From Baylisascaris procyonis (taxonomy: Eukaryota > Nematoda > Chromadorea > Rhabditida > Ascarididae), in NCBI GenBank assembly GCA_037389465.1, contig JAZARR010000032.1, positions 3,516,001 through 3,580,000 of the forward strand: DNA of 64,000 bases. The letters run 5' to 3'. This document shows, piece after piece, positions 46,450-59,103 of the stretch. The stretch's first letter is position 1, and each line of letters opens with the position of its first letter. The position numbers and the translations under genes were made by a program. The notes below the pieces were generated by a model. That model searched no databases, was not told where the DNA came from, and saw only the letters and a program-made list of their open reading frames with translations.

Positions 46450-49400
46450 AAAATAAAATGGCGAAATCTGTTGACCACAAAATGCACCTTATGATGATAT
46501 CTAGCACTAGATTTGTTACAGTTCACCGACACTTAAACGCTACATAAAACACGAAATTGAACCTCATTTTACAACTTGTTGCAACTGCCTATCCGACAAT
46601 TTGTGAAGCTGAACTGCTGATAGGTGAACGCATTGTAATGAATTTTGTCATTGCTGTTGAATTTTCGAGCAGCCATTGGGCTTGACAAGCGGAGAAGGGA
46701 ATGGCACATTTCCCATTAGACTACTGACAAAAGAATCTCTGCTTTTCGTTTTCTTTAGCAGCACGAACAAAAATTCGCAAATGGCAGAAATCACTTTTCT
46801 TGCAGTGCGGATTTGCATAGCACAGATATGGAAATATTAAGCGATCCCTTGGGGCATTTCCTATTCTGATGCACCTATTTCGAAAGCTTCAACAAATCGG
46901 AACAATGAGCAGCGAAACCTAAAAAAGTATGCACAAAGATATTTCGATTATCTCTGCATTATCCGTCTTCATAGAGGCGAAAAATTTGGCGCATATCTAA
47001 ATTGTCGCTCACTCGCGGATCGGCTACGTCATGCTCAATCTTGTTTTGAGAATGTAATTTCTGTTCGCTTCATTTATAGCACTCAGATGACTAATATGCA
47101 ACAAGGTACGTCATTTTAATCTAATGGAATGCAAACATGCGTTAATGTGACATTTTGAAATATACTCTTGAGATAACATAATGTTTAACAGAAACGAATC
47201 GTTGCAAATCTTCTTCAAGCATTATTCACACTGTTCATAGTCAAAGAATTTGTGGAGCAATCTGCAGCATTGAGGTTAAAAATGTTTTGAAATAAGAAAT
47301 TATTATTGGAGCTAATGTTAGGGTTGCAATAAGAAATACCCTCATTCGGTACTCACAAAAACACTCATAAAGATTTGTGATGCAGATTACAGATTACAAT
47401 TTTTTACAAGACAACGCACTGAAAATCGACACAGTTACACTTTGCGCGGAAAGAATTTAAATTCAACAGCGAGCATGTTGCATTTCAACTATTGCAAATG
47501 AACTCGGTTAAGAGTGCCCGATTCTTATTAGCGAGTTTTACGAAATCTCCCGTGGGAAATCTTTAAGCGCACCGCCCCATTCAATGGGTGTTTCGTATTT
47601 TATGAGCAATTACACTACAAAATGCAATGCAGCTTCAGTCATCTTGAATCCAAGAAAAAGATACTGCCACTATAAAAATCCCTTCATCAAATCCGTCTGA
47701 TCCTTTTTTACTTGCACTTCATTCCGGAAGGATCTTTCATTACAGAATTCTTTGATTACCACCAAAATATCCGACATTCGCCGTATGCAGATGCACTATA
47801 ATAGACGCGCACTATAGAAGATACCTTCTGCGAAATGACGTGTAAATATTGGGCCCTAAAGAAAAGAGATTAGACCAACGATGACTCCAACGTCGCCCCA
47901 GTAAAAGTGCTTGTGATACATCTTACCTCGTTCCGTTAACCTTCCCTATTCTTTCCCATCTCTCCATTGATATGCCGCTCCTGATGTTTATTAAAGCATG
48001 TGCTGCCTCGTGTCATTATGATTCACTTCCATAAAAAAGGATCCTTCCTTCTTCATTGCCAAAATAATAGGGGTTTGAAAGATCTGCCCGCATTCTTGGA
48101 ACACTTTGTCGACTCCTCGGGCGAAAAAGCGTATGTGTTGGCCGGCGGCTCAAGCAAACTACAAAGAAGCTAGCCAACCCTTCCCAGTGATCTCTCATTG
48201 TAGAAAGCTCTCTCTTTTCTCCACAGAGGTTGAGGGGTTTGAGCAGGCATGCGGACTTGCGCACACAGCTTGCGGAAGCTTCGAACACAACTGCTAAAGC
48301 AACATCCAAAAGGGGCATCAGTTCGTCTTACGAACAGAAAGTGGAAATAGGTGGATTCAACTGTCAACAGGTTGATTAAAAGCTACTGAAAATCTCAGAT
48401 GACAAGCCACTATGGAAAATAGAAAACTCTTCCTGTATGTACTTGCAGCTGTCGGACACTAGCAAAAAGTGAAGAGTGAACAGTGTCATAGAGCAAAGGG
48501 AAGGAATTATTTACGATTTTTGCAGGGTCTACGAAACATGATAATAAAAGAGTTTGAAGTCTTCTGGTAGGACGAAGCGCTGTATGATTACGAAAGGGAA
48601 GTGATGTTCGATTGATGGACAGCAAACTAAGATCGAAGAGGGTTGTTCTCATGCCAGATAGCACTGTCCGCCTTGCAACATCGCTGGCAATAGCCAGTTA
48701 GTTAAAGCACAGGTCAATTTGGATGAGGCGATCGAGAAGAAGGCGATGCCTTCAATCGCCAATGGAAAGCAGTGGCCAAAGTCTTCAGTAAAGAGAAGCT
48801 GAAGAAAGCCATTTTGTGGTAGCATTGAAGAGAAATGGAGGAATGCAACAAGGACTAAATCCACTTTGATGGTCAACTAAGTTTATGTGTAGTAGCAGCA
48901 GAAAAGAATAAACCGAAGGAAATTGAAGGAAGAATCTCAGAAGGAAATCTTGCTGGAGAACCAGAAACACATGGACAGAAGCTCGAGGCAAGTTACCTTA
49001 GAACCCTCCATATCATCAGCCTCGTTAGGCAAAACTCAACGAACATTTTTAAAAGTTTTCTTCTGAAACGAAGGAATCCTGAAGAGGGCTGAGTCACTCC
49101 TAAACATCACAAGGTAAATGAGGAAGTTGGCTACGCATAGCTGCAACAGCACGAAGAATGCAAATGGAAGCACGGTCACCGATAAACGGCAATAATAGAA
49201 ATCTACAAATATTTTTACATAGAAGCAGTCAAACTGCGACTCGACATTCGCTGCCTACGGTTCAAGATTAATCCGATCACAGCCCCTCTCTCAGCTATCG
49301 CGGTCCTTAACGTGCTCTCTCTTATGGATAAAAGGAATGCTCTCAGTAACGATGGAAATGATCGCATTGGGAGAAATAAGACTCTCAGGCACCTCGGTTC

Positions 49401-49469
49401 AAACCTCAATCCGTGCTAAAATGTTGAGGAAATTCCTGTGCGTTAGGAGGAGTCAAAAATAAAAACAAT
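46450..49469. other. Mostly without recognised gene; may hold the 5' part of the LINE relic
   Basis: 46450-48000 is AT-rich and shows nothing supported. From about 48000 composition becomes GC-richer, with several overlapping open frames on the minus strand (48016-48318, 48410-48664, 48649-48991) and broken frames on the plus strand. Since a plus-strand LINE reverse transcriptase follows, part of this may be its decayed endonuclease region, but I could not match it. Confidence 0.35.
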
Positions 49470-50640
49470 TATGTCGCACAAAAATGGTGACTGAGATAAA
49501 TTTAAAAAACTGTCGTCCAAACTGCCTAGTATTTCACATTTACAAGCTCTTCATGGAGGCAATAATAAATGTGCTTTCATAGAACTCTGGTGAGGAACAG
49601 CTAAGAATCATGCAGAATTTAGAACAAAATTTCTATGCAATAGAATTTATGTTAACTGACACTCAGCTGCCAGAACAATCAACGGAATGCAATCTTCGTT
49701 TATGCGTGGCAATAGGCGATTATGAAAGTGCATTCGACAACGTGAACTTCAACGCGATAATAGTTGCGCTTACAGAAGAGGACGTCAACATGGAATATAA
49801 TAGATTTCTAAAGGAAGTGAACGTGAGAAGTGGAACAGCAATAGCACTTCTCTAGGCATAATTTCGCAGAGTGATTGAAACGGCTGTAAAGCAAGGAGAT
49901 ACAATCTCCTCAAGATTGTTCATTGATTGCCTTTAATTGGTTATGAGACAAGGGTGCTAAAAATTCAAATGAACTAGAAGATATATTGCGAGGGTTAGAC
50001 AAAGCAGCAACCAAGTCGGCCTAATAATGAGCCATTGCAGAGCAAAGTGATTGTGATCCGGCACCCCACGAAGAGTCGGAATGGTGGTCAACGAAGAGGA
50101 AATTGAAAAAGACAACCAGTGTATCTATTTAGACCAATAATTAAGGATGTGTCGGAATATTGATGAAGAAATATCGAGAAGAATAAAGTCAAGATGGTGG
50201 GCAAATAATTCCATTAAGGACACTCCGATTGCCAAGATCTCGAGAAAAACTTTGCAATTCAACTCTGCCATCCTTCATGGTGGCGAAAGGTGTGCGTTAA
50301 CAGAAAATGGGAATAGCAATTTTCGGTGGCAAAAGAGGCGATAATGCGGAGGATGCTTGATATTTTGCTTCAAGACTATATCATGAAGAAGTGTAGTGAA
50401 AGGGAGGGTGCCGTAGGAGGAAATAAGCGAAATAAAATGAGAGGGACAGAACATACAGAAGACTCAGATACAACCTCTCTACAGCAACCACAGCTTGACC
50501 TCGAGAAGAAGAACGACCACTGGTCGAATCCAACGTTAAAACGATCGGGTAAATGGCGTAGACACAACTGAATAGAGGCGATGCGGAAAGAAGAGTGGTG
50601 AATGAATGTTTGTGGCAGATACACTGGCAATGAAGGTTTC
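49470..50640 (+). mobile_element. Degenerate non-LTR retrotransposon (RTE-like LINE) reverse transcriptase
   Basis: Relic of a self-copying LINE whose reverse transcriptase is broken by stops and shifts. Going along the plus strand: HKNGD near 49471 corresponds to the K-K-G-D start of the domain; CVAIGDYESAFDNVNFNAII near 49706-49765 is the D-x-x-x-A-F-D catalytic motif; RRVIETAVKQGDTIS near 49870 is the R-Q-G-D-x-x-S motif; a later part carries IDEEISRRIKSRWW; the end has RRMLDILLQDYI and then DHWSNPTLKRSGKW, the C-terminal conserved region. The order and spacing match RTE-type elements of nematodes and other animals. The F-A-D-D catalytic motif was not found intact. Not functional. Confidence 0.7.
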
Positions 50641-50649
50641 CCAGGTGAG

Positions 50650-51574
50650 ATAAAGGAGAGTTGCTTTGCAGAAGTTGTACCCAAAAGGAATCGTAGTCTG
50701 AAAGCTGCAGTAATGTAAAAAACGACTTGTCTGCCTTAAATTATAAAAATGCATCAAATTAAAGCACATAGCATGTTCGTTAAGCTGAGTATTATATTTT
50801 TGCAGAATGGGCGAATAGTACAACTTTAGGAGTGTGTGATGGATTATCTGCTGCAACGCACTCGCTATGCCGTTTCTCAAAAATGAAATGCATCGAAAAA
50901 TCTTGAAAAATGAGAGCTCAGATTTTCAAAAATTTACTGCTGTTTTCAACCAGAGTGTTACAGTGAATTTCGATATAGTCGGAAAGCGTTTTGGTGAGCA
51001 CGGGTTTGCATGCACGTGTGTTTGTTTATGGCTATTTCATCTGTAGTGTCGGCTTACGATTGAAAGAAAAAGTAGACGCTGAAAACCGAATGTCATTCAT
51101 ATCACTTGAATTGGTCCCAATTAATTTTTTTCCTCCATCTGTCTATAAGTGATTCCTGAATATCCCAAATTTACATCTTCTCGAAATAATTCTATTCAAT
51201 TTACGGGAGTTCTAATGGGCTACCTATGAGTTTAGGTAAAAAAAAAAACTAATGGCGGTTAAGTCCTGTTTGCTTATATATGTGCGCGGTGCGCTCACAT
51301 GTCTTTGCAGTCGGTTGCTTTGTATGCTATGGGGACTTGAAGAGGATTTCAATTATGCACAGATTTCGCAAATTTTAAAATGCCCATCCGCGGGCATTTC
51401 CTGATTTGCTGAAAACTGTGAGGTAGTGTATCATTGCTTTAGTCCACACGTGTAACGAATGCGTGCATCTTAGGGATCGCAAAAAGCGTTTATCACGCAA
51501 AAACCGTGATAAGCAGAGGCGTGATATGCGCGCTGATATTTGTGTAGGTACGTACCAGGCTGCATCTCAAGCAC
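50650..51574. other. No gene recognised
   Basis: AT-rich after the LINE relic. A small inverted repeat TTATCACG / CGTGATAA occurs around 51490-51513. Nothing else supported. Confidence 0.45.
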
Positions 51575-52126
51575 ATGTTTTTTATTAGCAAATCTCTAGT
51601 TGGGAGATTTCTTAGCATACGACAAGCTTGCCAAGTTTCCGTTGAAGTATGTAAGCGAAAAACAGTTTCCAAAGATAGCATCAATCATTCGGCGATCAGC
51701 GAGAGGAGTGATTTCTTTTTCCCCCCTACCCAACAATCAACTTCGCGATGTGTGATTATGCCCTTTGAAAGCGGTGGATTTTTTCACTTTCTTGACGAAG
51801 CTAAAGAGCTCATCACTATTCTTACACGAAGTACTTACATTTTTGAGAAGTATGAACGTTCTCCAGCGATGCGCCATATCTTCGGATGCACAGTGCGCTA
51901 TGTGGTAGCTGCTAAGAAAGTGCAAAAAATGATGATATTTCAGGGCAGAACAGTCCATATTTTAGTTTGTGCATTTGCGAACTACCTTTGCAAAAATGCA
52001 TTTGGCAGATTCGAGCCTGTACTCATTCTATGCGTATGTGTATGTCAAACTGGGAGTCCGCTATTTCCAATTTTGACCATGATGAAGTTGGAGTTCCAGA
52101 GCAGAGTGGGTGTAGCGTACACCTGA
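51575..52126 (+). CDS. 183-codon open frame, unidentified
   Basis: The longest uninterrupted ATG frame in the window. The middle part (MPFESGGFFHFLDEAKELIT, then RSTYIFEKYERSP) looks like ordinary soluble protein; the end has a Cys/Val run (LILCVCVCQ). No known family. It overlaps a minus-strand candidate exon with good splice sites (51839-51911), so at most one is likely real. Confidence 0.3.
   Translation: MFFISKSLVGRFLSIRQACQVSVEVCKRKTVSKDSINHSAISERSDFFFPPTQQSTSRCVIMPFESGGFFHFLDEAKELITILTRSTYIFEKYERSPAMRHIFGCTVRYVVAAKKVQKMMIFQGRTVHILVCAFANYLCKNAFGRFEPVLILCVCVCQTGSPLFPILTMMKLEFQSRVGVAYT
51839..51911 (-). CDS. Candidate internal exon, 73 bases
   Basis: Bounded on the minus strand by a T-rich acceptor (TTTTTTGCACTTTCTTAG) and a perfect GTAAGTA donor. 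One frame gives SYHIAHCASEDMAHRWRTFI then LLKN. The pattern is faintly like the start of a PTB-type domain, but that is a guess. The splice signals are stronger than for most candidates here; the antisense 183-codon frame argues against it. Confidence 0.25.
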
Positions 52127-52399
52127 AGAGCCCTTCCACACCATATTTCAGTCTGATCCACCAATCTCTTGAAAACCTCAAATTTTTTTCCCAATGCATT
52201 TCGATTTATCACAATTGACACTTACATAGACCAAATTTTCATTCGATTCGTTCGATGGGAAAATATTCATATGCAAAAGATTCATAAAAACAGTCATTTC
52301 GTTGTAATTGCAAATGCATTGTTATGCAGATTTTGTGATTTCTTATTAATTTTTGAAACTGAGTGGTAAGATGAGCGGCGATTCAGGAGCATCTGTCGT

Positions 52400-54217
52400 G
52401 CCAGCTTCTCTAGCGCGTTCCTCCATCTTTTCCTTTTAGCCGATTAATGATGTCTGTACAAGATTATATCACCAAATTTCTACTTTTAATGTATTTCATC
52501 TATGAAGATGTCTTTTGAAGCGGAGAAAAAATTTATGAAATGTGGCATGGGTTTCGCATTTATTTTATCCTGTTTCAAGAATTAGCCTTAGTGAGTTCTT
52601 AACTAGAAATGATAAGCGTATGTAGCATAAGCCTGTCGGCAAACGAGCCCAGACTAGATAGACTTTTATTAACTTTTAGTGCCGCTAAGAGTGAGTGTGT
52701 TACTTAAGCTGGAAAATATTGCAAATGTTCCAAAATACTATACGTACCAATTGTTTGATGATAACATGAAAAAGGTCAGGCCGAAAAGAATGAGCAAAAT
52801 ATGTGCATTCAATTGCAAAAGTGGATGTACTAGATCATCTTCACTTTATCGATTTTCGTGAGAAAAAATTCTTGAAAATACTGTTATCGAATAGACTTTA
52901 AAATTGCTCACGCTTGTTCATCGAAATGCTTCCAAACTGGACATTTCGCCGAAGGGCGATTTAAGTTTAGTCTAATAGCTCGAATCTCTTTATCCAATGT
53001 CATGAGCATTTTGATCCATGCAATGTGAATATCCGATTAACGAGGAAAAGCTTTTTATCAGAGATGTCTAGGGAAAAGCGTTTCTTCGAGAATTCACGCA
53101 TAACCATATGCACTTTTCTTCACGATGCAAAGCGCAAAAAGTGCATTTGGTTTCTATATTTATCCGCATACGTGAAGAATTTCTTCTCCTTGTCCCGGCT
53201 CCTGCAGTGCAGAAACTATGAAACTTGACGTGCACAACTACAGTTGTCAAAAAAATCAGAAGCATGCATTCAAGGTGACCGACTTCAAATATAACGTAGC
53301 CATAAGAATTGTATTTATTTTAACTCGTAGCGACCAATTTTTATCAATTTCTAGTGTATAGAGCTAAGAAACATGAACATATGCACATATAGGCCAGAGA
53401 GACTCCGTGGGCCTTGTTAGTGCGTCATTCTAAGGGCAAATTAGCGAGCATTGATGAATTGTTGCTGTGAAACAACTCCATTCAACGTTCACACCATTTA
53501 TCATTGATATGAACTAAAGTATAACGAAAATGTCTGGTACTTGCTATCTGCGATCCCTGGAACGAAAGCTAGTGCACGGGATTTCCATTCCGTTTCTTCC
53601 ATCCGCTAATGAATCATATTTTTGAACAGAGGTCTGAAATACTTTATTCCTAACTTGTCAGTGCAGAAACGCATGTGACACCAGCTTTTTCGAAATGCTT
53701 CTCCACTTGTTGTCTTTTTCTCGTCGCAATTTTACAGCCACATTACACAAATACCCTATGAAATAAAAGGATCTTCCTTTCCATAAGAAAAGAAGTTCTC
53801 GTGTTTCTATAATATGCATCCAAAGCAGGCATACGGCAGAGCAGAAGGCTGTTGCTTCTACACTGAGTTTAACGATTGGTTACTGCAGAGACCAAAGATA
53901 AATAGTGGTTAATAGAGCAATAAAAAAGTTGTTGAATTGTTAGCGCATGCAAAATGTCTGACAAGCAGCGAACATGAATTCGAAACCATCCCACTCACTG
54001 ATCGTGATGAATGTTTCTCTGGATGCATCGACACTGATCGTGCAATTCTTGTCAAAGGTTAACTTGCCCTAGTATGCTATTAGAATGATGCTCTCCCATC
54101 GTCTCTATCAATATCCTGTAACATACGTAAGCAATAACCGAATTGTGTTCAAGACCTGTGGCGAAATGATAGTTTTCACGCAGAAGAGTCGCGGATTTGA
54201 TCAGTGCAATGCAATAG

Positions 54218-54221
<4 letters not shown>
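52400..54221. other. No gene recognised
   Basis: AT-rich sequence with short open frames only (52679-52861 and 53025-53228 on plus, 53068-53265 on minus), none with a domain or deciding splice sites. Confidence 0.45.

Positions 54222-54302
<81 letters not shown>
54222..54302. repeat. (AT)n microsatellite, 81 bp
   Basis: Uninterrupted alternating A and T. It produces spurious Tyr-Ile repeat frames on translation. Likely length-polymorphic and able to extrude a cruciform. Confidence 0.97.
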
Positions 54303-54305
<3 letters not shown>

Positions 54306-54748
54306 ACATACGTAAGCATTAAGGTTACACACGTCTATATATTGACAGCGGTTACAAACGTGTCTGGTGGTTTTGTATCACCTTCCATGTTGTTATCGCA
54401 TGTCCTTCTTTAGCGCTGTGATGGCGATCCTTTTTCAAAAATTCAATCTCAGAAATAACGTCAATAGCCCTGTCCATTATTTGCTAAATATCAATGAGAA
54501 AACACACAAGCACATCAAATTTTCTGCATAAATCCAATATGATACTCACGAATACATCTTTCGAATATCAATGATGGAATATAGCAATATGTGCTATTGC
54601 TGCTATAAATAATGAACGGTTTATTGGGTACTCTTAATATCTTGAGGCTATATATACATCTCGATCTGCTTATATGTCAATAAAACAAACTCTCAGTATA
54701 ATCTGGATATTCAAAAGAAATTCTCCCTTGTAGCTTTGCGATTTTTAG

Positions 54749-54865
54749 CAAAACTACGCTACAGTGGCCACAGACGACCTTGTACGGCGCTGCCTTTCTC
54801 ACGTGGAAAGGGAACTTTTCCTTGAAAATGTTTCGCAGTTTCTTTTCCGAAAAAAGGCATGGTAG
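54749..54865 (+). CDS. Candidate terminal exon, unidentified
   Basis: After a GCGATTTTTAG acceptor, a plus frame runs 38 codons to a TAG: QNYATVATDDLVRRCLSHVE and then an amphipathic stretch ending FLFRKKAW. The minus strand is open in two frames over the same GC-richer patch (54677-54958, 54759-55013), so strand is uncertain. Confidence 0.22.
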   Translation, partial: QNYATVATDDLVRRCLSHVERELFLENVSQFLFRKKAW

Positions 54866-55308
54866 AGCAGGAAGCAAGCTGCGAGGTACGGAAGAAGAAG
54901 TAGCAGAGAGCAAGTAGATTTGATCTACATCGACGAAACGTGCTGTGTTTGCATGCACCTACTGTTTTCGAGGTTCGCAAACTGAGCAATAGCCTCTCCG
55001 AGGTTTTATTCAAAACAAAGATGGCAGAATGTATAAGAAACTGTGTTTCCCATTATTTCGAGTAAAGGATGAGTAAAGGATGTGCATGCCTCTATCTAGT
55101 AATCTCAGCCTCTCAGTAACCGCAGTTTTGAAGTTTGGCGAGTATGGTATACACAATGAGCTGCGGCATAGTCGTTTCGATCCTATACTATTACTATTTT
55201 TATATAGTGAAAGTCTATTCCCAAAGGCGAACTTTGCGAATGTTTTGCTTTTCTTTGCTGCTAATCGCCACGTTTTTTATGTGTCCCCACTTCGAGACGT
55301 TGAAATAA

Positions 55309-55854
55309 AATAAAAAACTACGTAACACCCTGTATTTTAGGTCCATCAACTTACAACTCCGTTATTGGAACTATAATGCATCGCAAAATCTTCAGGTTAG
55401 TTTTTTTTTTTTTTTTAAATTGCAAATGTGTAATTTTCTACACGGTCGAATTAATACCAAAAACTCAGTTGATGATGAGGGAGGCGATGTGTTACTGTGC
55501 GAAACGCCTGATTCGGCTAAATATGTTGATTTGACAACGACATTTCCTAAAGCAATTGACATTCTGCAGGGAACCAAAAGTAATGGATTTGTGCGTTTTT
55601 ATTATGCAATTACCTTCCGAGTTTATGTCAACAAAGCGGCTTCTGCTGAAACGTTTGGCAACCGAGAATTCGTGAAGCATATTTACGCGACCGTCAGTAG
55701 GGCATTACAAACTCTTGAAATCTTCACTCATCGATGCAGGCGCCAGCTCTCTGGACGAATTCCACTTATCTTGGATCAACTATTTTCTACCTGTAAGATA
55801 GTGGAGTTTTTGAGTGATCAACAACGAAATACGCCTACTGCGAGCGTTGGATGA
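55309..55854 (+). CDS. Open frame of about 181 codons (144 from ATG 55420), unidentified
   Basis: Open from just after a TAA at 55306 to a TGA at 55852-55854. The part 55341-55395 looks like a separate exon: it follows TGTATTTTAG, ends CTTCAG before GTTAGTTTTT, and reads SINLQLRYWNYNASQNLQ, which resembles a strand pair of a fibronectin type III domain. A 16-base T-run follows. A second strong acceptor (CATTCTGCAG, about 55569) starts GTKSNGFVRFYYAITFRVYV in the same phase, so splicing from 55395 to about 55570 would keep the frame. I do not recognise the rest (ending NTPTASVG). Either a real spliced gene end or a long chance frame; the splice agreement favours the former. Confidence 0.38.
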   Translation, partial: NKKLRNTLYFRSINLQLRYWNYNASQNLQVSFFFFFKLQMCNFLHGRINTKNSVDDEGGDVLLCETPDSAKYVDLTTTFPKAIDILQGTKSNGFVRFYYAITFRVYVNKAASAETFGNREFVKHIYATVSRALQTLEIFTHRCRRQLSGRIPLILDQLFSTCKIVEFLSDQQRNTPTASVG

Positions 55855-55899
55855 ACCTCTTTTTCAGCCACTTTTTAGGTCACTGATATTTCACTCTCA

Positions 55900-58800
55900 T
55901 ATTGCCCACGCATCTCAACCACGCACAATATCCCATACTCCATCCAGTTTTCAATGCGCTTCTAGTTAAAACTTGAGAAAACACTTATTTGCGAGTGCTT
56001 TGTGAGACCACTTTTGAAACCACTTTTGTGGATGCGAAGCACGTGCCAGGATCAGAAATCATACGTCTTGATAGTGCTTTCCGAGATTTCTGCAAGCTTG
56101 CACAAGCAAAACGCATTACTGCGATGCCGCCAGTGCTGTTAGTCTGAGTGGGCAAATGCGAACTTATGTATTCAGCCAGTAGTTACAATATGTGGATCAC
56201 TGAAGTCAGAGTTACAAAATGTGGAGAGTGATGTCTGCGTAAGTGTTGGCAAGCGGAGAAAAATTTGCTTCCATGTTCCTATCTTCCTGCACTGCACCAT
56301 GGGATTTTCGACGAGCTTCACTGTTTTCGTTTCTGATGGAGATTTATGATGAAAGGAAATGATTTTCGACGTCCATTTTATCAGCTTTCATTTTAGAATG
56401 CAGCAGGTGGCTGCGAAAAATATATAAGGAAAGATTTGCTATATTCAGCTGAAGGTAGCGGCTGATTATCCTTATGATGCATTAGTCGATATTTTAGTGA
56501 CGAGCAAATGCATCTCGGGAAAACATGAAAAATGATTAAAGAAAATCTTGATCGGAAGATGTAGTGCGTATTTTTGGGGGCTTTCTTGTAGCAAAATGAA
56601 TTCTGAAGCGAGTCATTGTCTGGATGGCTCCAGGAATATAGGACGTACATCTGCATGACATGTCTACCATTTGCGAATGATTGTTATCACAGTGTGTAAG
56701 CCTTACTATTCAATATTTTTAACTGATTCGAGAAATTGATCATCAACACCACGGGCGCATCGGATTATGTGAGCATTGAAATTGGCCAACGAAATCAAAA
56801 AGAAGAAATATTTGATCGTATAAGGCGCGTGTTTTATGCACTGCAACTCGATGAAATCAAACTAACAAAAGACAGCCATTTGGCAATAGGTTTTCTGCAA
56901 AATCATCAGAGCAATCAATAGATTCATCCGATTCACATGATAGAGCTTAAAAAAAACAATCGTATAAAAATGCTCGCTGCGTACGTCGTAAGCCGATGGC
57001 GAAAGAAAGCGTGAAGTACACATTTCCTTTGCAGAGAGATTTTAAAATATGAAAAAGAAACACTGAAAAGAAATGAAAACTGCCATTAAACATCGATTTT
57101 ATCATCACTGATCGAAAGATGCAACGCTGTATGATGGTTTGAAGCATATGGAAGAGGGTTCAAGCTAATCACCACTCACTGACGCTTATCGCTTAATAGG
57201 TGTTCATTGCCAATAACGATGAATGAAGAGAAGCAAGGACTCGAGGAGCAAAGTACTAATCATCGTTTTAAATTTCAGCGGATCCAACATAATGACATTC
57301 CACTGCACTTCTTCCGCCCTCCAAATCACATGCACTTAATGTCACCAACGACGAAAAATGCGCTTTAAAGATCGCCAATCTTTTAGCTAACGTTTTATTG
57401 GTAAGGTTTTGAAGAAAAATCTGCATTTCTTCCAACACTCAGAAAAAACCTGAGAACATTGCTTGCGCAGTCGGAAAAAACCGGAATTCAAATTGCTATC
57501 AGCGTTTATTGACTCGGAAAGAAAGCAAAAACCATAATTTATCTTTTAACATCACACGTCTCAGTGACGCAGTATGAGGCCGGGCGAATAGCAGATAACA
57601 GTTATCGGTTGGCATTGAATCGAACAACGAGAGGCACAACAAAACGTAGCCAAGCCTTAGAATGCTGCTTCATATGCGATCGGCATAAGGAGAAGGCTTG
57701 CGTTTATTGGAGCTTCAATGAAATAAAAATATTGCTGCGACTATTTCACAGAATTCGAAAGTTGATCAAGGTGAATAAATACGAAACACGCCAAAAAGTT
57801 TTATGTATCATGCGCCGTTGCACATGATTTTGGAGCGAAGGCGCCTTTCACTCAGATGGAAAGCCATTGATGCACCTCATGAGTTTTGAACATTGATTGA
57901 GGAATAATAAAAATGCATAAAGGAAAATGAATAATGCACATATGATATAGTTATTGCAACGATTTGATATAGGAATATTCTAACTTTTTAACGCGCTTCC
58001 GCATTGGCAAACGCAAATGTTGCCCCTAAAGTGCAGCCTCTTCAAATTTCTCCATTTCTTTGAAGTTTTCGTGCACCTTACGACATAACTAAAAAATTCC
58101 TTTAAACAAGATTTTTTCACAGTTCTGCAGCGTCCTAGTGAATCTGATAATGTCGGCTGCTAAATGACCTATTTGCGCGCACGTCTATACGTGTCCGCCT
58201 GTGTGCCCCGTTTCTTCAAAAATAACATCATACCTGCATATGCAAATTTTCATCGAATCCAATGCGGATAAAGAATGAGTTCTGTAATCTGTTAAAAGCC
58301 CACATTGTTCCGCAGAGAACTGGTCTATTTCGCCATATGCAGGCGCATTTTTAGCGTTTGTGCAGTTGGTCGATCAAAATTAAAATTGTAGAAGACATCT
58401 GATACATCACTACCTCTCGTCGTTGTATCGGTAATCCTTCCTTTCGCTTTTGGAGAAGATATGATTTCTTGAACAGTTAAGGATTTGGCAATAAGTAAAT
58501 CGATTTGGCAATAGCAACATCGTTACGGTATAATTGTTCCTACTATGCGAAGTGAACGGTAAAAAATGATACGCATACTATGCATCATGCCAAACACTAT
58601 GCATCATGCCAAACGTATAGTCAATTAAAGTTTTTAATTGTTTCAACGTACCACTGTGCAGATTAGCGAATACATGATTGTGATTTGGAACATATGCTTG
58701 ATTCCGAATGTTTTTTTCCTCGCTCAACTGATATGATTACTGATATGTCCAATTTTTCTTCAATTCCTCTTAATTAATATTGCTTTTTCTGTCGAAGAAA

Positions 58801-59103
58801 GCATTAAAACTACTTACTCCATGTAAAAATTGAGGCAACTCTTGAAAGTGACAAATAATTTTGAAACAATCCCCATCATCACTCCCCACTTCAATAAAAC
58901 CGTTTGCTCTTAGAAATCCCTCACACACCTTTCTACATATTCACGAAAAATATCTGCCTATTCGAAGCTCAATAAACACCCTTCCAAAAGATAGTAATAA
59001 GTCCCTCTCCGACTTCCATTCATAGAATCTAACAAAACTATATGATTCCAAAAACTTCTACGCCTATTTAGAGTCGCTGCGGCATGCAAATTCAGGCGGA
59101 AAA
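55900..59103. other. No gene recognised
   Basis: AT-rich. Contains the tandem duplication at 58577-58614. Open frames at 56393-56656 (minus) and 57564-57827 (plus, 87 codons, with ECCFICDRHKEKAC) have no decisive support. Confidence 0.4.
58577..58614. repeat. Perfect 19-bp tandem duplication
   Basis: ACTATGCATCATGCCAAAC occurs twice, back to back, without a mismatch (58577-58595, 58596-58614). The unit itself contains the palindrome-like ATGCAT. Confidence 0.92.

Noticed and set aside
48016..48991. Overlapping minus-strand frames of 65-100 codons
   Set aside because: They overlap each other in different frames, have no domain, and lie directly upstream of the plus-strand LINE relic; likely antisense shadows of decayed element sequence.
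54204..54413. Frames made of alternating Tyr-Ile across the AT repeat (also at 62774-63133)
   Set aside because: Translation of the microsatellite, not protein.
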